DNA from: Promicromonospora sukumoe 327MFSha3.1
GTDB lineage: Bacteria > Actinomycetota > Actinomycetes > Actinomycetales > Cellulomonadaceae
Assembly: GCF_000385135.1 (NCBI RefSeq)
Contig: NZ_ARQM01000010.1
Location: 186,001 to 250,000, forward strand
Reading direction: 5' to 3'
Length of the DNA stretch: 64,000 nucleotides
The notes under the pieces are model-generated. The model searched no databases, was not told the DNA's origin, and saw only the letters and a program-made list of their open reading frames with translations. The position numbers were made by a program, and so were the translations under genes. Below are positions 17,515 through 25,774 of the stretch, piece after piece. Position 1 is the first letter of the stretch. Each line of letters begins with the position of its first letter.

Positions 17515-18147
17515 ATGGACAAGGTCGACCACAAGAAGAGCCTCGACGCCTACCAGGCCAAGCGGGACCAGTTCCGGATCGTCGACGTGCCCGAGCTGCG
17601 GTACCTCGCGGTCGACGGCCACGGCGACCCCAACACCTCGCCGGCCTTCGCGGAGGCGGTCGAGGCGCTCTACCCGGTGGCCTACACGCTCAAGTTCGCG
17701 AGCAAGCGTGAGCTCGGCCGGGACTACGTCGTCATGCCGCTCGAGGGGCTCTGGTGGGCCGACGACATGGACGCCTTCACGGCGGCCCGCGACAAGTCCC
17801 GCTGGGACTGGACCCTGCTGATCATGGTCCCGGACTGGACCGACCAGGCGACGTTCGACGCCGCGGTGGCGCAGGTCCGGGCGAAGGGCGGCCCCGCGCG
17901 CCTCGGCGACGTCCGACTGAAGACCCTGGAGGAGGGGCGCTGCGTGCAGACACTGCACGTGGGCTCCTTCGACGCCGAGGCGGAGACCCTCGCCCGGATG
18001 CACGACGAGTTCATCCCCGCCCAGGGGCTGCGCCGGACCGGCCGGCACCACGAGATCTACCTCAGCGACTTCCGCAGGGTCGCGCCCGAGAAGCAGCGGA
18101 CGATCCTCCGGCAGCCGGTCGCGGACGCCGCCGGGTCCGATCGGTGA
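17515..18147 (+). CDS. GyrI-like small-molecule-binding domain protein
   Basis: A 210-residue cytosolic protein resembling the GyrI-like family. Typical segments are VDVPELRYLAVDGHGDPN near the N-terminus, PLEGLWW in the middle and YLSDFRRVAPEKQRTILRQPV at the end. Such domains bind small molecules and often accompany or form part of regulators; no DNA-binding domain is present here. GGGAGAGGGAGCAG precedes the ATG. It follows the flavin oxidase after 34 bases and may be in one transcript with it. Confidence 0.82.
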   Translation: MDKVDHKKSLDAYQAKRDQFRIVDVPELRYLAVDGHGDPNTSPAFAEAVEALYPVAYTLKFASKRELGRDYVVMPLEGLWWADDMDAFTAARDKSRWDWTLLIMVPDWTDQATFDAAVAQVRAKGGPARLGDVRLKTLEEGRCVQTLHVGSFDAEAETLARMHDEFIPAQGLRRTGRHHEIYLSDFRRVAPEKQRTILRQPVADAAGSDR

Positions 18148-18178
18148 GGGCCCGCCCACCAGCCCCTACGCTGGCCCG

Positions 18179-18688
18179 GTGATCGACGGAGCCGGTTCCC
18201 GCCACGGCAGCGCAGGGCTGCGCCGCACCTACCTGAGCCTCGGCCTGGGCGAGCTGGCCGCGGTGGTGGTCTTCGTCGTCGCCCAGCCCGTGGTCGCCGC
18301 CCGGCTGGGCGACGCCGGCGGGCGGGCGCTGTGGTGGGCCATGGCGCCCTTGCTCGTGGTCCTGCTCCAGGGCAGCGCCTACTGGCTCGCCGCGCGCGGC
18401 TGGCTGCCCGGCTCCGGGCGGCCCGGGATGCCGCGCGGCATCGCCCTGGTCTACCGGGCGTTCCGGCTGCTCGACCCGGTGCTGCTCGCGGTCTGCCTCG
18501 CGGGCCTGCTGCTGACCGGCGCGGACGGCGGCGCCCTGGTCGTGTGCCTGCTCGTCTGGGCGTTCGGCGCACTGGAGTACGTCAACTACTTCGTGGTGCG
18601 GCTGTCGTACCCGCTCGCCGACTGGTTCGTGCTGGTCGGCCGACGGCGGACGCCCGCCCTGGTCCGGGACGTCGCCCGGGCGCTGTGA
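18179..18688 (+). CDS. integral membrane protein of unknown function, four spans
   Basis: A 169-residue protein with four hydrophobic segments (about 20-42, 50-70, 97-118, 122-145). A GTG start at 18179 gives MIDGAGSRHG. No catalytic motif is visible; the C-terminus is basic (RRRTPALVRDVARAL). It begins 31 bases after the GyrI-like gene. I do not recognise the family. Confidence 0.75.
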   Translation: MIDGAGSRHGSAGLRRTYLSLGLGELAAVVVFVVAQPVVAARLGDAGGRALWWAMAPLLVVLLQGSAYWLAARGWLPGSGRPGMPRGIALVYRAFRLLDPVLLAVCLAGLLLTGADGGALVVCLLVWAFGALEYVNYFVVRLSYPLADWFVLVGRRRTPALVRDVARAL

Positions 18689-18807
18689 CGCGCCGTCGGG
18701 GGAGGCACTGGCGTTGCCGGGCTCCCAGACCGTGGGTGGACGCGGCGCCGTCCGGGATCCACCCGGGGTCCGATGCCGCCGCCTGTCCGGGCGGGTAGTT
18801 TCCGAGC

Positions 18808-19434
18808 ATGCCCACGGTCGCCCGTACCTCGTTCGCCACCACTGCCGTCGCGCACCCCCTGTTGCGGTGCGGGCTCGTGCTGGTGTGCAGCTTTCTGCTC
18901 GGCGGCCTGACGTCGTACGCGCAGGGCTTCCTGCCGAGCGCGCTGAGCTCCTTCGCGAACTCCGCCAGCGGCTGGACCGTGCTCACGGCGCTGCTGGTGT
19001 ACGGCGCCCGGCTGCGCACGGCGCCGTCCGCGGTGCTCGGCGCGGCGAGCTTCGTGCTGCTCGTGCTCGGGTACACGGCGGCCGCACACCTGCGCGGCTA
19101 CGTGTACGACCCGATGCTCTTCTCCCTGGTCGGCGTCGTGGCAGGCCCGTTCGTCGGCGTCGCCGCGTCCTGGCTCCGGGCGACCGGGGTCCGCGCCGCG
19201 CTCGGCACCGCCCTGCTCGCGGGCATCGGCGTCGGCGAGTCCGTCTACGGGCTGACGATCATCCGCGAGTCGACCAGCCCGGTCTACTGGACGCTGATCG
19301 GCGTCGCGGGCCTCGCGCTGCTGGCCGGCATGCTGGTACGCCGCGTGCGCGGAGCACTGCCCGTGGCGCTCGCGGCCGGCGGGACGGCGCTGGTCGCCGC
19401 GACCTTCTACGTCACCTACTCCAACCTCTACTAA
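18808..19434 (+). CDS. integral membrane protein of unknown function
   Basis: A 208-residue protein with about six hydrophobic segments spread through its length and a short cytoplasmic N-terminus (MPTVARTSFATTAVAHP). It ends in TFYVTYSNLY. Codon use is that of a real gene. There is no motif that names a substrate or reaction. The 119-base gap before it shows no obvious signal. Confidence 0.75.
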   Translation: MPTVARTSFATTAVAHPLLRCGLVLVCSFLLGGLTSYAQGFLPSALSSFANSASGWTVLTALLVYGARLRTAPSAVLGAASFVLLVLGYTAAAHLRGYVYDPMLFSLVGVVAGPFVGVAASWLRATGVRAALGTALLAGIGVGESVYGLTIIRESTSPVYWTLIGVAGLALLAGMLVRRVRGALPVALAAGGTALVAATFYVTYSNLY

Positions 19435-19506
19435 CGATTTGTCGCAGCCGGATATCTGTTGTGGGCGCGTCGTTGGTGTCGCTGCCGTTCCTGCTGGCCG
19501 AGGTCC

Positions 19507-19586
19507 GAGGTTCTGTTCGAGCCACGATGTTGCAGCGTTTCAAGCTCGCTTATGCGGGCACGAGCTCGTGGTCTGAACAGAACCTC
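19507..19586. repeat. inverted repeat between convergent genes
   Basis: GAGGTTCTGTTC (19507-19518) pairs with GAACAGAACCTC (19575-19586), and the pairing continues inward with CCACGA/TCGTGG. The loop is about 38 bases. It separates the membrane-protein gene from the convergent TetR gene and could act as a bidirectional terminator, although there is no T-tract. Confidence 0.8.
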
Positions 19587-19594
19587 AAGCCGGG

Positions 19595-20281
19595 TCACGC
19601 CCCCACCAGGCGGTCGAGCAGGCGGTCCAGCAGGGCGTCCGCGCGCCCGGCGGCGCTCGCGTCGGCCAGCAGCGTCTGGGTCAGGCCGGCGGCCGCGGCC
19701 ATGATCAGCTCGGCGTCGAGGTCGGCGTCGCCGCCCTCGCCGCTGTCGGCCGACGACGTCGCGCGGGCGCGACGGAGCTGGTCGGCGATCGCGGCGATCA
19801 GGTACCGGGGTGCGCCCAGGGTGTCCTCGGCGCCGACGTCGGACCCAGCCCCGCCGTCGGACCCAGCCCCGCCGTCGGACCCGGCCCCGCGGCTGGACCC
19901 GGCACCGCCGTCGGCCCCGCCCGCGCTCAGGGCCCCCGCGTGGAACGCGTTGAGGACCACGGCGTCCTCCCGCCGTGCGGCGTCCGCCGGGAGCAGCTCG
20001 GTCAGGATCGCGCGGATCACCGCGCGGGGCCCCGGGTCCGTGCCGAGGGTCGCCAGCCGCCGCGTGAACCGCGCCCCGGCGTCGGCGACCACGGCCCGGT
20101 GCGTGGCGAGCAGGAACGCGCGCTTGGTGCCGAAGTAGTACTGGACCAGCCGCACCGAGATGCCGGCCTCGGCGGCCACGGACTGGAAGGTCGCGGCGCC
20201 CAGGCCGCCGCGGGCGATGACTCGGCGCGCGGCGTCGGTGATCTGCTCGCGCCGCTGATCGTGGTCGGCCAGCCGAGGCAT
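19595..20281 (-). CDS. TetR-family transcriptional regulator with a glycine/serine/aspartate repeat
   Basis: A 228-residue repressor-type protein. The helix-turn-helix covers about 12-55 (REQITDAARRVIARGGLG, then VAAEAGISVRLVQYYFGTK). The ligand domain is interrupted at about 124-150 by GGAGSD-type repeats encoded by four 18-bp units (19838-19909); this looks like a flexible insert in a loop. It is divergent from the hydrolase gene at 20395, with a matching palindrome between them, so autoregulation and control of the hydrolase are likely. The ligand is unknown. Confidence 0.88.
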   Translation of the reverse strand: MPRLADHDQRREQITDAARRVIARGGLGAATFQSVAAEAGISVRLVQYYFGTKRAFLLATHRAVVADAGARFTRRLATLGTDPGPRAVIRAILTELLPADAARREDAVVLNAFHAGALSAGGADGGAGSSRGAGSDGGAGSDGGAGSDVGAEDTLGAPRYLIAAIADQLRRARATSSADSGEGGDADLDAELIMAAAAGLTQTLLADASAAGRADALLDRLLDRLVGA

Positions 20282-20308
20282 GTGGTCCCGCCTTCTCTTC
20301 GTTCTTGA

Positions 20309-20347
20309 TGGTATGCGTGCACCATCATAAGTGATACGTTCATACCA
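20309..20347. promoter_or_regulatory. probable TetR operator between divergent genes
   Basis: TGGTATG (20309-20315) and CATACCA (20341-20347) form an inverted repeat with interior partial symmetry (GCACCATC, GTGATACG). It sits between the TetR gene start and the hydrolase start and overlaps the only AT-rich, promoter-like stretch there. Confidence 0.55.
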
Positions 20348-20394
20348 ACAAGATGATCGGCACGGTGTGCCGGCGAGGCGAGAAGGGGGCTTCC

Positions 20395-21264
20395 ATGGCG
20401 AGGGTCGGACGGTTCAGGAACGACGCGGCGCGCGCCGAGTACCTGCGCGCGTACGCCGCGATGGAGGGCCTCTGGCCTCTACCGGCGACGACGGCCGACG
20501 TGCCGACCGCCTACGGGCCCACGCACGTGCGCCGCTCCGGATCGGGCGAGGGGCTGCCCCTCGTGCTGCTCCACGGCTTCGGCGGCAACGGCCTGTACTG
20601 GCACGACGTCGTCGGCCCCCTTGCCGCCGACCGTGAGGTCCTGGCCCTGGACACCGTCGGCGCGGCCGGGCGCAGCGTGCAGACCGCGCCCCTGGCCCGC
20701 GACGCCGACTACGGCGCCTGGTTCGCGCAGGTGCTGGACGGGCTCGGGCTGGACCGGGTGCACGTGGCGGGGGAGTCGCTCGGGTCGTGGCACGCGGCCC
20801 TGGTGGCGCTGCACGCCCCGGACCGGGTGGCGAGCGTGTCCCTGATCGAGCCCAACGGCGTGGTCACCAGGACCCCGTTCCGGGCCCTGGTCCGGATGCT
20901 CGGCTTCGGCGCCAACCCCACCGAGGCGGGCTGGCGCCGGATGCGTGAGTGGCTGACGCCGGGGGTGTACCCGACCGACGCGGAGCTCGCGTGCATGCGG
21001 GCCGCGCTGGGCTACCGGACGGCGGCCGGCTGGGCGCGCCCGCTCAAGGACGCCGAGCTGGCGTCGATCGCCCCGCCCCTGCTGGCGCTGTACGGCGCGG
21101 AGTCGGTGCTCTCCGAGCCGGACGCGGCCCGGCTCCGGCTCGCCGAGCACCTGCCCGGCGCCGAGGTCGAGATCTTCCCCGGGGGTGGGCACGGCGTGCG
21201 CGGTCAGGTCCCGGACCGGGTCAGTGCCCGGATCGCGGGGTTCGTGGCGCGGAACGCTGTTTGA
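20395..21264 (+). CDS. alpha/beta-fold hydrolase
   Basis: A 289-residue cytosolic hydrolase. LLHGFGGNG (HG oxyanion motif, near residue 60) and the nucleophile elbow GESLGSWHAAL are clear; the C-terminal GGGHGVRGQ supplies the histidine. The start at 20395 has GAGAAGGGGG upstream; an earlier in-frame ATG at 20353 lies too close to the operator. The divergent TetR regulator probably controls it. The substrate (ester, lactone or similar) is unknown. Its stop codon is the first three bases of a Zur-like box for the next gene. Confidence 0.85.
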   Translation: MARVGRFRNDAARAEYLRAYAAMEGLWPLPATTADVPTAYGPTHVRRSGSGEGLPLVLLHGFGGNGLYWHDVVGPLAADREVLALDTVGAAGRSVQTAPLARDADYGAWFAQVLDGLGLDRVHVAGESLGSWHAALVALHAPDRVASVSLIEPNGVVTRTPFRALVRMLGFGANPTEAGWRRMREWLTPGVYPTDAELACMRAALGYRTAAGWARPLKDAELASIAPPLLALYGAESVLSEPDAARLRLAEHLPGAEVEIFPGGGHGVRGQVPDRVSARIAGFVARNAV

Positions 21265-21320
21265 GAATCGTTCTCACTTCTGGTTGACTCCTCCTCGGTA
21301 GCGAGAATGATTGTCATTCT
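21262..21320 (+). promoter_or_regulatory. two Zur/Fur-like boxes around the promoter of the zinc-chaperone gene
   Basis: TGAGAATCGTTCTCA (21262-21276) is a perfect 7-1-7 palindrome, and AGAATGATTGTCATTCT (21304-21320) is a perfect 7-3-7 palindrome. TTGACT (21284-21289) lies between them as a -35, and the second box covers the expected -10 position, an arrangement that fits zinc-dependent repression. The similarity is to the Fur superfamily; Zur is inferred from the target gene. Confidence 0.65.
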
Positions 21321-21359
21321 AGATGGAAGGAGCGGGCGGCTTGGACCGCCCCACCGACG

Positions 21360-22640
21360 ATGAGAAATCAACCCACCCGCGCGGCCGCCGGCCTCGGCGC
21401 GGCACTGTCCCTCGTCCTGCTCGCGGCCTGTGCGGCCGAGGGTGACCCGGCCGGCTCCGAGTCGGCGTCGGCCGACGCCCACGAGGAGCACGAGTCGCCG
21501 GACGCCACCGAGGCCCAGGCGCGCACGCCGCGCCTCGCGGTCACCTATGACGGCGGCGTCCTGGTGCTGGACGCCATGAGCCTGGAGACCGTGGGCGAGA
21601 TCGAGCTGGAGGGCTTCACCCGCCTCAACGCGGCGGGCGACGAGCGGCACCTGATGGTCTCCACGACCGGCGGCTTCCAGGCCCTCGACCTGGGCTCCTG
21701 GGCCGAGGCCCACGGGGACCACTCCCACTACTGGACCGCCGACCCGATCCTCACGGACGTGGCCTACGAGGCCTCCGAGCCCGGCCACGTCGTGGTGCAC
21801 GAGGGTCGTACCGCCCTGTTCGACGACGGCACCGGCCTGGTGCGCGTGCTCGACTCGGCCCACGTGGCCGACGCCGACGCCGCGGCCCGCGAGTACACGA
21901 CGCCGTCGGCCCACCACGGTGTGGCCGTCGAGCTGACCGACGACACCCTGGTGGTCTCCGAGGGCACCGAGGACGCGCGCACCGGCATCCGGGCGCTCGA
22001 CGGGGACGACAAGGAGATCGCGGCGTCCGACGAGTGCCCCGGGGTGCACGGCGAGGCCGTGGCCGCCGACGAGGCCGTCGTCATCGGTTGCGAGGACGGT
22101 GCCGTCGTCTACGCGGACGGCAAGATCACCAAGGTGAGCTCGCCCGACGACTACGGCCGCATCGGCAACCAGGCCGGCACCGAGGCGTCGCCGGTCGTGC
22201 TGGGCGACTACAAGAAGGACAAGGACGCCGAGCTCGAGCGGCCCACGCAGGTCTCGCTGATCGACACCCGTAGCGGCGACCTCCAGCTGGTCGACCTGCC
22301 GTCGTCCTACACCTTCCGTTCGCTCGCCCGGGGCGACGACGGCGAGGCGCTCGTGCTCGGAACGGACGGCCAGGTGCACGTGATCGACCCGGAGTCGGGC
22401 GAGCTGACCAAGTCGATCCCGGTGATCGACGAGTGGGAGGAGCCGGTCGAGTGGCAGGAGCCGCGGCCCGCGATCCTCACGCTGGACGGCTCGGTGTACG
22501 TGACCGACCCGGCGAACGACTCGATCCACGCGGTCGACGTCGAGACGGGCGAGGTCTGGAAGTCCGCCGAGCTGGGCGTCACCCCGAACGAGCTGAACGG
22601 CGTCACGGGCGGCGAGGCCCACTCGCACGAGGACCACTGA
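21360..22640 (+). CDS. AztD-like zinc-binding lipoprotein (beta-propeller metallochaperone)
   Basis: A 426-residue exported lipoprotein: signal peptide with lipobox LLAAC near residue 22. Histidine-rich patches occur near the N-terminus (HEEHE), at HGDHSHYW and at the C-terminus (HSHEDH). The rest is made of repeated beta-type segments such as GGVLVLDAMSLETVGEIEL, consistent with the propeller of AztD, which delivers zinc to an ABC importer's binding protein. The Zur-like boxes upstream agree with a zinc-starvation role. No zinc ABC transporter genes are next to it, unlike classic aztABCD clusters. Function is inferred from fold-like repeats, histidines and regulation. Confidence 0.72.
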   Translation: MRNQPTRAAAGLGAALSLVLLAACAAEGDPAGSESASADAHEEHESPDATEAQARTPRLAVTYDGGVLVLDAMSLETVGEIELEGFTRLNAAGDERHLMVSTTGGFQALDLGSWAEAHGDHSHYWTADPILTDVAYEASEPGHVVVHEGRTALFDDGTGLVRVLDSAHVADADAAAREYTTPSAHHGVAVELTDDTLVVSEGTEDARTGIRALDGDDKEIAASDECPGVHGEAVAADEAVVIGCEDGAVVYADGKITKVSSPDDYGRIGNQAGTEASPVVLGDYKKDKDAELERPTQVSLIDTRSGDLQLVDLPSSYTFRSLARGDDGEALVLGTDGQVHVIDPESGELTKSIPVIDEWEEPVEWQEPRPAILTLDGSVYVTDPANDSIHAVDVETGEVWKSAELGVTPNELNGVTGGEAHSHEDH

Positions 22641-22662
22641 CCTCACCCTGCCGAGATAGAAC

Positions 22663-22757
22663 CGTGGCGAAGTAGAACTCTGGCGAAGTAGAACGCTGGC
22701 CGAACCTGATCAAGGTTCCGCCGGCGTTCTACTTCGCCACCGGTTCTACTTCGGCGG
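22663..22757. repeat. long composite inverted repeat between convergent genes
   Basis: The left half carries the unit GGCGAAGTAGAAC twice as direct repeats, and the right half carries its complement GTTCTACTTCGCC and a second partial copy, around GAACCTGATCAAGGTTC. The right end contains the stop codon (22746-22748) of the minus-strand epoxide hydrolase. No T-tract is present; it could still end transcription from both sides. Confidence 0.88.
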
Positions 22758-23903
22758 GGCGGGGGTGGCGAAGAAGGTGCGGATGTCCGTGACGAGCTGG
22801 TCCGGGACCTCCATCGCCGCGTAGTGGCCGCCCGTCGGGTACTCGGCCCAGTGCTGGATGTTGGCGTTGTCCCGCTCGGCCAGCGACCGGATGGTCTGGA
22901 AGTCGTCGGCGAAGACGGCCACCCCGATCCGGCCCGTGCTCACTACCGGCTCCGCACCCGACCGCTGCTCGGTGTAGTGGTAGCGCACCGAGGTGGCGGA
23001 GGTGTTGGTGAACCAGTAGAGGCTGACCTGCGCGAGCACCTGGTCGAGCGAGACCAGGCTCGTGCCGTTGCCGAAGTTCTCGAACAGCTCGCTGTAGGCC
23101 AGCTGTGCCACGGGCGAGTCGCTGAGGCCCGCCGCGACCGTCTGCGGGCGGGAGGCGTTCATCGTGTTGTACGCGCCCACGCTCTGGAACCACTGCATGT
23201 GCGCCAGGGCGGCGAACTCCTTGGGCCCGAACCCGTCCATCTCGCCGTCGGCGCCCGAGGGGAACGAGAAGAGCTGCAGCAGGTGCGCGCCCAGGAACCC
23301 CTCGGGGTCCAGGACCGCCAGCTCGCGGCCGATCATCGTCCCGGCGTCGCTGCCGTGGGTGCCGTAGGACTCGTAGCCGAGCCGGCGCATCAGGGTGTCC
23401 CAGGTGCGGGCGACGCGGGCCATGGTCCAGGTGCCGCCGTCGGCCGGCTCGACCAGCGGGGTGCTGAAGCCGAAGCCGGGGATGGACGGGATCACCAGGT
23501 GGAACGCGTCCTCGGCTCGGCCGCCGTGCGCGACGGGGTCGGTGAGCGGGCCGATCATGTCGAGGAAGTCGAGCACCGAGCCCGGGTAGGTGTGGGTCAG
23601 GACGAGGGCGCGGGCCCCCGGCTCGGCGGAGCGCACGTGCAGGAAGTGCACGGTCTGACCGTCGATCTCGGTCAGGAACTGGGGGAACGCGTTGACGCGC
23701 TCCTCCACCGTGCGCCAGTCGAAGTCGTCGCGCCACTGCTCGACGGCCGAGCGGAGGTAGGACTCGGGCGTGCCGTAGTCCCAGGAGTCGCCGGGTGCGG
23801 CCGGCGCGAACCGGGTGCGGGCGAGGCGGTCGTTCAGGTCGTCGAGGTCGGCCTGGGGGATGTCGACGCGGAAGGGGCGGATGCTGGTGTCGTTGGTGTT
23901 CAT
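22746..23903 (-). CDS. epoxide hydrolase, microsomal type with N-terminal EHN domain
   Basis: A 385-residue alpha/beta hydrolase that would open epoxides to diols. The N-terminal EHN domain (VDIPQADLDDLNDRLARTRF) precedes the core. The nucleophile aspartate is in THGSDAGTMIG, and the final histidine in PTGGHYAAME. The usual oxyanion motif HGWPG is HTYPG here, a variant to note. The product ends PAPPK inside the palindrome at 22663-22757. It is divergent from the WYL regulator at 23995, which may control it. Confidence 0.88.
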   Translation of the reverse strand: MNTNDTSIRPFRVDIPQADLDDLNDRLARTRFAPAAPGDSWDYGTPESYLRSAVEQWRDDFDWRTVEERVNAFPQFLTEIDGQTVHFLHVRSAEPGARALVLTHTYPGSVLDFLDMIGPLTDPVAHGGRAEDAFHLVIPSIPGFGFSTPLVEPADGGTWTMARVARTWDTLMRRLGYESYGTHGSDAGTMIGRELAVLDPEGFLGAHLLQLFSFPSGADGEMDGFGPKEFAALAHMQWFQSVGAYNTMNASRPQTVAAGLSDSPVAQLAYSELFENFGNGTSLVSLDQVLAQVSLYWFTNTSATSVRYHYTEQRSGAEPVVSTGRIGVAVFADDFQTIRSLAERDNANIQHWAEYPTGGHYAAMEVPDQLVTDIRTFFATPAPPK

Positions 23904-23994
23904 GTCTCCGACACTACGAGCGGTTCAGGAACGTTTCTTTCCTCTATTCTGAAGAGGTCCCAGATCATTTTTCAGATGTCGAAGAGGAGCCGCG

Positions 23995-24942
23995 ATGACG
24001 ACGACGGCGGGGCGGCTGCTCGCCCTCCTGGGCCTGCTCCAGTCGCGTGCCGAGTGGACCGGGCCGGAGCTCGCGATGCGCCTGGACGTCACCGACCGCA
24101 CGGTGCGCAACGACGTCGCACGCCTGCGTGAGCTGGGCTATCCCGTCGACGCCGTGCGCGGGCCGGGTGGGCGGTACCGCCTCGGCGTGGGCGGCAAGCT
24201 GCCCCCGCTGGTGCTCGACGACGAGGAGGCGGTCGCCATCGCCGTCGGGCTGCGGGCGGCGACCGCCGTGGTGGGCATCGAGGAGTCCAGCGCCCGCGCG
24301 CTCGGCAAGCTGGAGCAGGTGCTGCCCGACCGGCTGCGCCGTCAGGTCGTGGCGCTGCGCGACGCGACGGAGGCCGGGCCGGTGAACACCGACAGCAACG
24401 TCGAGGACCCCGCTGTCGACCCCGCGCTGCTCACCGAGCTGGCCGCGGCGATCCGCGACCACCAGGGGCTGCGCTTCTGGTTCCGCGAGGAGCCCCGGGA
24501 GGTGGAGCCGGTCCGGCTCGTGGCGTGGCAGCGCCGGTGGTACCTCGTGGGGCGGGACGTCGGCTCGGGCCGCTGGGAGCCGTTCCGGGTGGACTGGCTC
24601 GAGCTGCGCCGGCCCGGCGGACGCCGCTTCACGCCCGTCGAGCCGCCGTTCGACCTGACCGAGTTCGTGGTGCGCGAGGTGGCGCGGACGGGCTGGGCGG
24701 TGCACACGCGGATCGTGGTGCACGCGCCGGCGCACGAGGTGCTCGACCGCATCAACCCGGCCGTGGGCACGGTGGAGCCGCGGGACGAGACGTCCTGCCT
24801 GCTCGTCACCGGCGGGGACAGCATCGAGACGGTCGCCGTGTGGATCGGGATGCTGGGCCTGGACTTCACGGTGACGGGTCCGCCGGGTCTGCTGGACCAC
24901 CTGGGGGTGCTGTCCCGGCGGTACGACCGGGCGGTGCACTGA
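23995..24942 (+). CDS. WYL-domain transcriptional regulator (YafY type)
   Basis: A 315-residue regulator. An HTH_11-type DNA-binding domain (about 5-60: GRLLALLGLLQSR, LDVTDRTVRNDVARLRELG) is followed by a WYL domain (about 140-215; WQRRWYLVGRD) and a WCX-like C-terminus. WYL domains sense nucleic-acid or small-molecule signals. The 91-base gap to the divergent epoxide hydrolase contains a short palindrome, CCTCTATTCTGAAGAGG, in an AT-richer stretch that may be the operator. The start is the ATG at 23995. Confidence 0.88.
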   Translation: MTTTAGRLLALLGLLQSRAEWTGPELAMRLDVTDRTVRNDVARLRELGYPVDAVRGPGGRYRLGVGGKLPPLVLDDEEAVAIAVGLRAATAVVGIEESSARALGKLEQVLPDRLRRQVVALRDATEAGPVNTDSNVEDPAVDPALLTELAAAIRDHQGLRFWFREEPREVEPVRLVAWQRRWYLVGRDVGSGRWEPFRVDWLELRRPGGRRFTPVEPPFDLTEFVVREVARTGWAVHTRIVVHAPAHEVLDRINPAVGTVEPRDETSCLLVTGGDSIETVAVWIGMLGLDFTVTGPPGLLDHLGVLSRRYDRAVH

Positions 24943-25084
24943 ATCGTCTCGCCGAAATCAGTCAGGTCGTGGCGGTCATTCGCGCTGAGTGCAAATCGGC
25001 GCAGGTTGTGCACAGTGCAGTTCTCGGATAGAGATGGGAACCGATTCGCTGGGAACCTGTTGGTGGGAGCACACGGGGGTCGGG

Positions 25085-25774
25085 ATGAGGAGCAATGTCC
25101 GAGCTGGTAACCAGTTTGATCGGGCGAGGCTGAGAAGATTCAAGGGCTGGAAAGCCGGCCTTGGGGTGGCGCTCGTGTTGGTCATCCCTGGTGTGGGTGC
25201 GGTTTCCGCGTCGGCTGAAGGCCAGCCGAGATCGAGCGAGGTTGTTGGATTGTCTGTGATCGGGGAACTGCCGCAGGGGCAGTTCGGTGCAGAAGAGCTG
25301 CGGCAGGTCGGCGTGACTGATGATGCGGTAGCTCAGATCGCTCGTGGCGTGGTTCCTACACGGTCGTTGACCGCCGCGAAGCAACAGGATGACCCAAACA
25401 GCCCGTATCAGGTTGTCGCAACGTGGAATGACAACACGGGCAGGGCGCTCGCGATGAGATGGGGAAGCGCCAGTTGGGGTTGGCTCAAGGTTTCCAACAA
25501 GCACAACCTCACGACCGCGGCAGCGCGCACGACAACGAAGCACCCGGAGTCTCGCGTCGTCGAGAGTCCGAGCGCGATCCGGTACAGGACCCCGGTTCAC
25601 CGCGTTGAGTGTTCTCCAGGCGGAATCGCCTGCCGGGTCGTCGAGACAAAGACCGTGCGAGTGATTGCGAACCCGATCCGCTTGACCGATGGTGAAGCCA
25701 AGGGCGTGATCACGGCCTACTGTGAAGGAGTGACCTGGTGCCCGAATTGGGTCAAGAATGCCGTCAATGCCTGA
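25085..25774 (+). CDS. secreted protein of unknown function in lower-GC DNA
   Basis: A 229-residue product with a long basic N-region and a signal peptide (GLGVALVLVIPGVGAVSASA). After it are four cysteines, two in CSPGGIAC and two in CEGVTWC near the C-terminus, suggesting two disulfides outside the cell. I start at the ATG at 25085, which follows GGGGGTCGGG; an in-frame ATG upstream would disturb the signal peptide. Base composition is clearly lower in GC than the neighbours, with many A/T third positions, a sign of recent transfer. I recognise no family. The next gene overlaps its end by 17 bases. Confidence 0.7.
   Translation: MRSNVRAGNQFDRARLRRFKGWKAGLGVALVLVIPGVGAVSASAEGQPRSSEVVGLSVIGELPQGQFGAEELRQVGVTDDAVAQIARGVVPTRSLTAAKQQDDPNSPYQVVATWNDNTGRALAMRWGSASWGWLKVSNKHNLTTAAARTTTKHPESRVVESPSAIRYRTPVHRVECSPGGIACRVVETKTVRVIANPIRLTDGEAKGVITAYCEGVTWCPNWVKNAVNA

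Noticed and set aside
13239-17534. A minus-strand open frame of more than 1400 codons covering the peptidase and beyond
   Set aside because: Only the part from 14945 to 13263 has real protein features; the rest is the stop-poor antisense of sodA, a tRNA and the flavin oxidase, as expected at this GC content.
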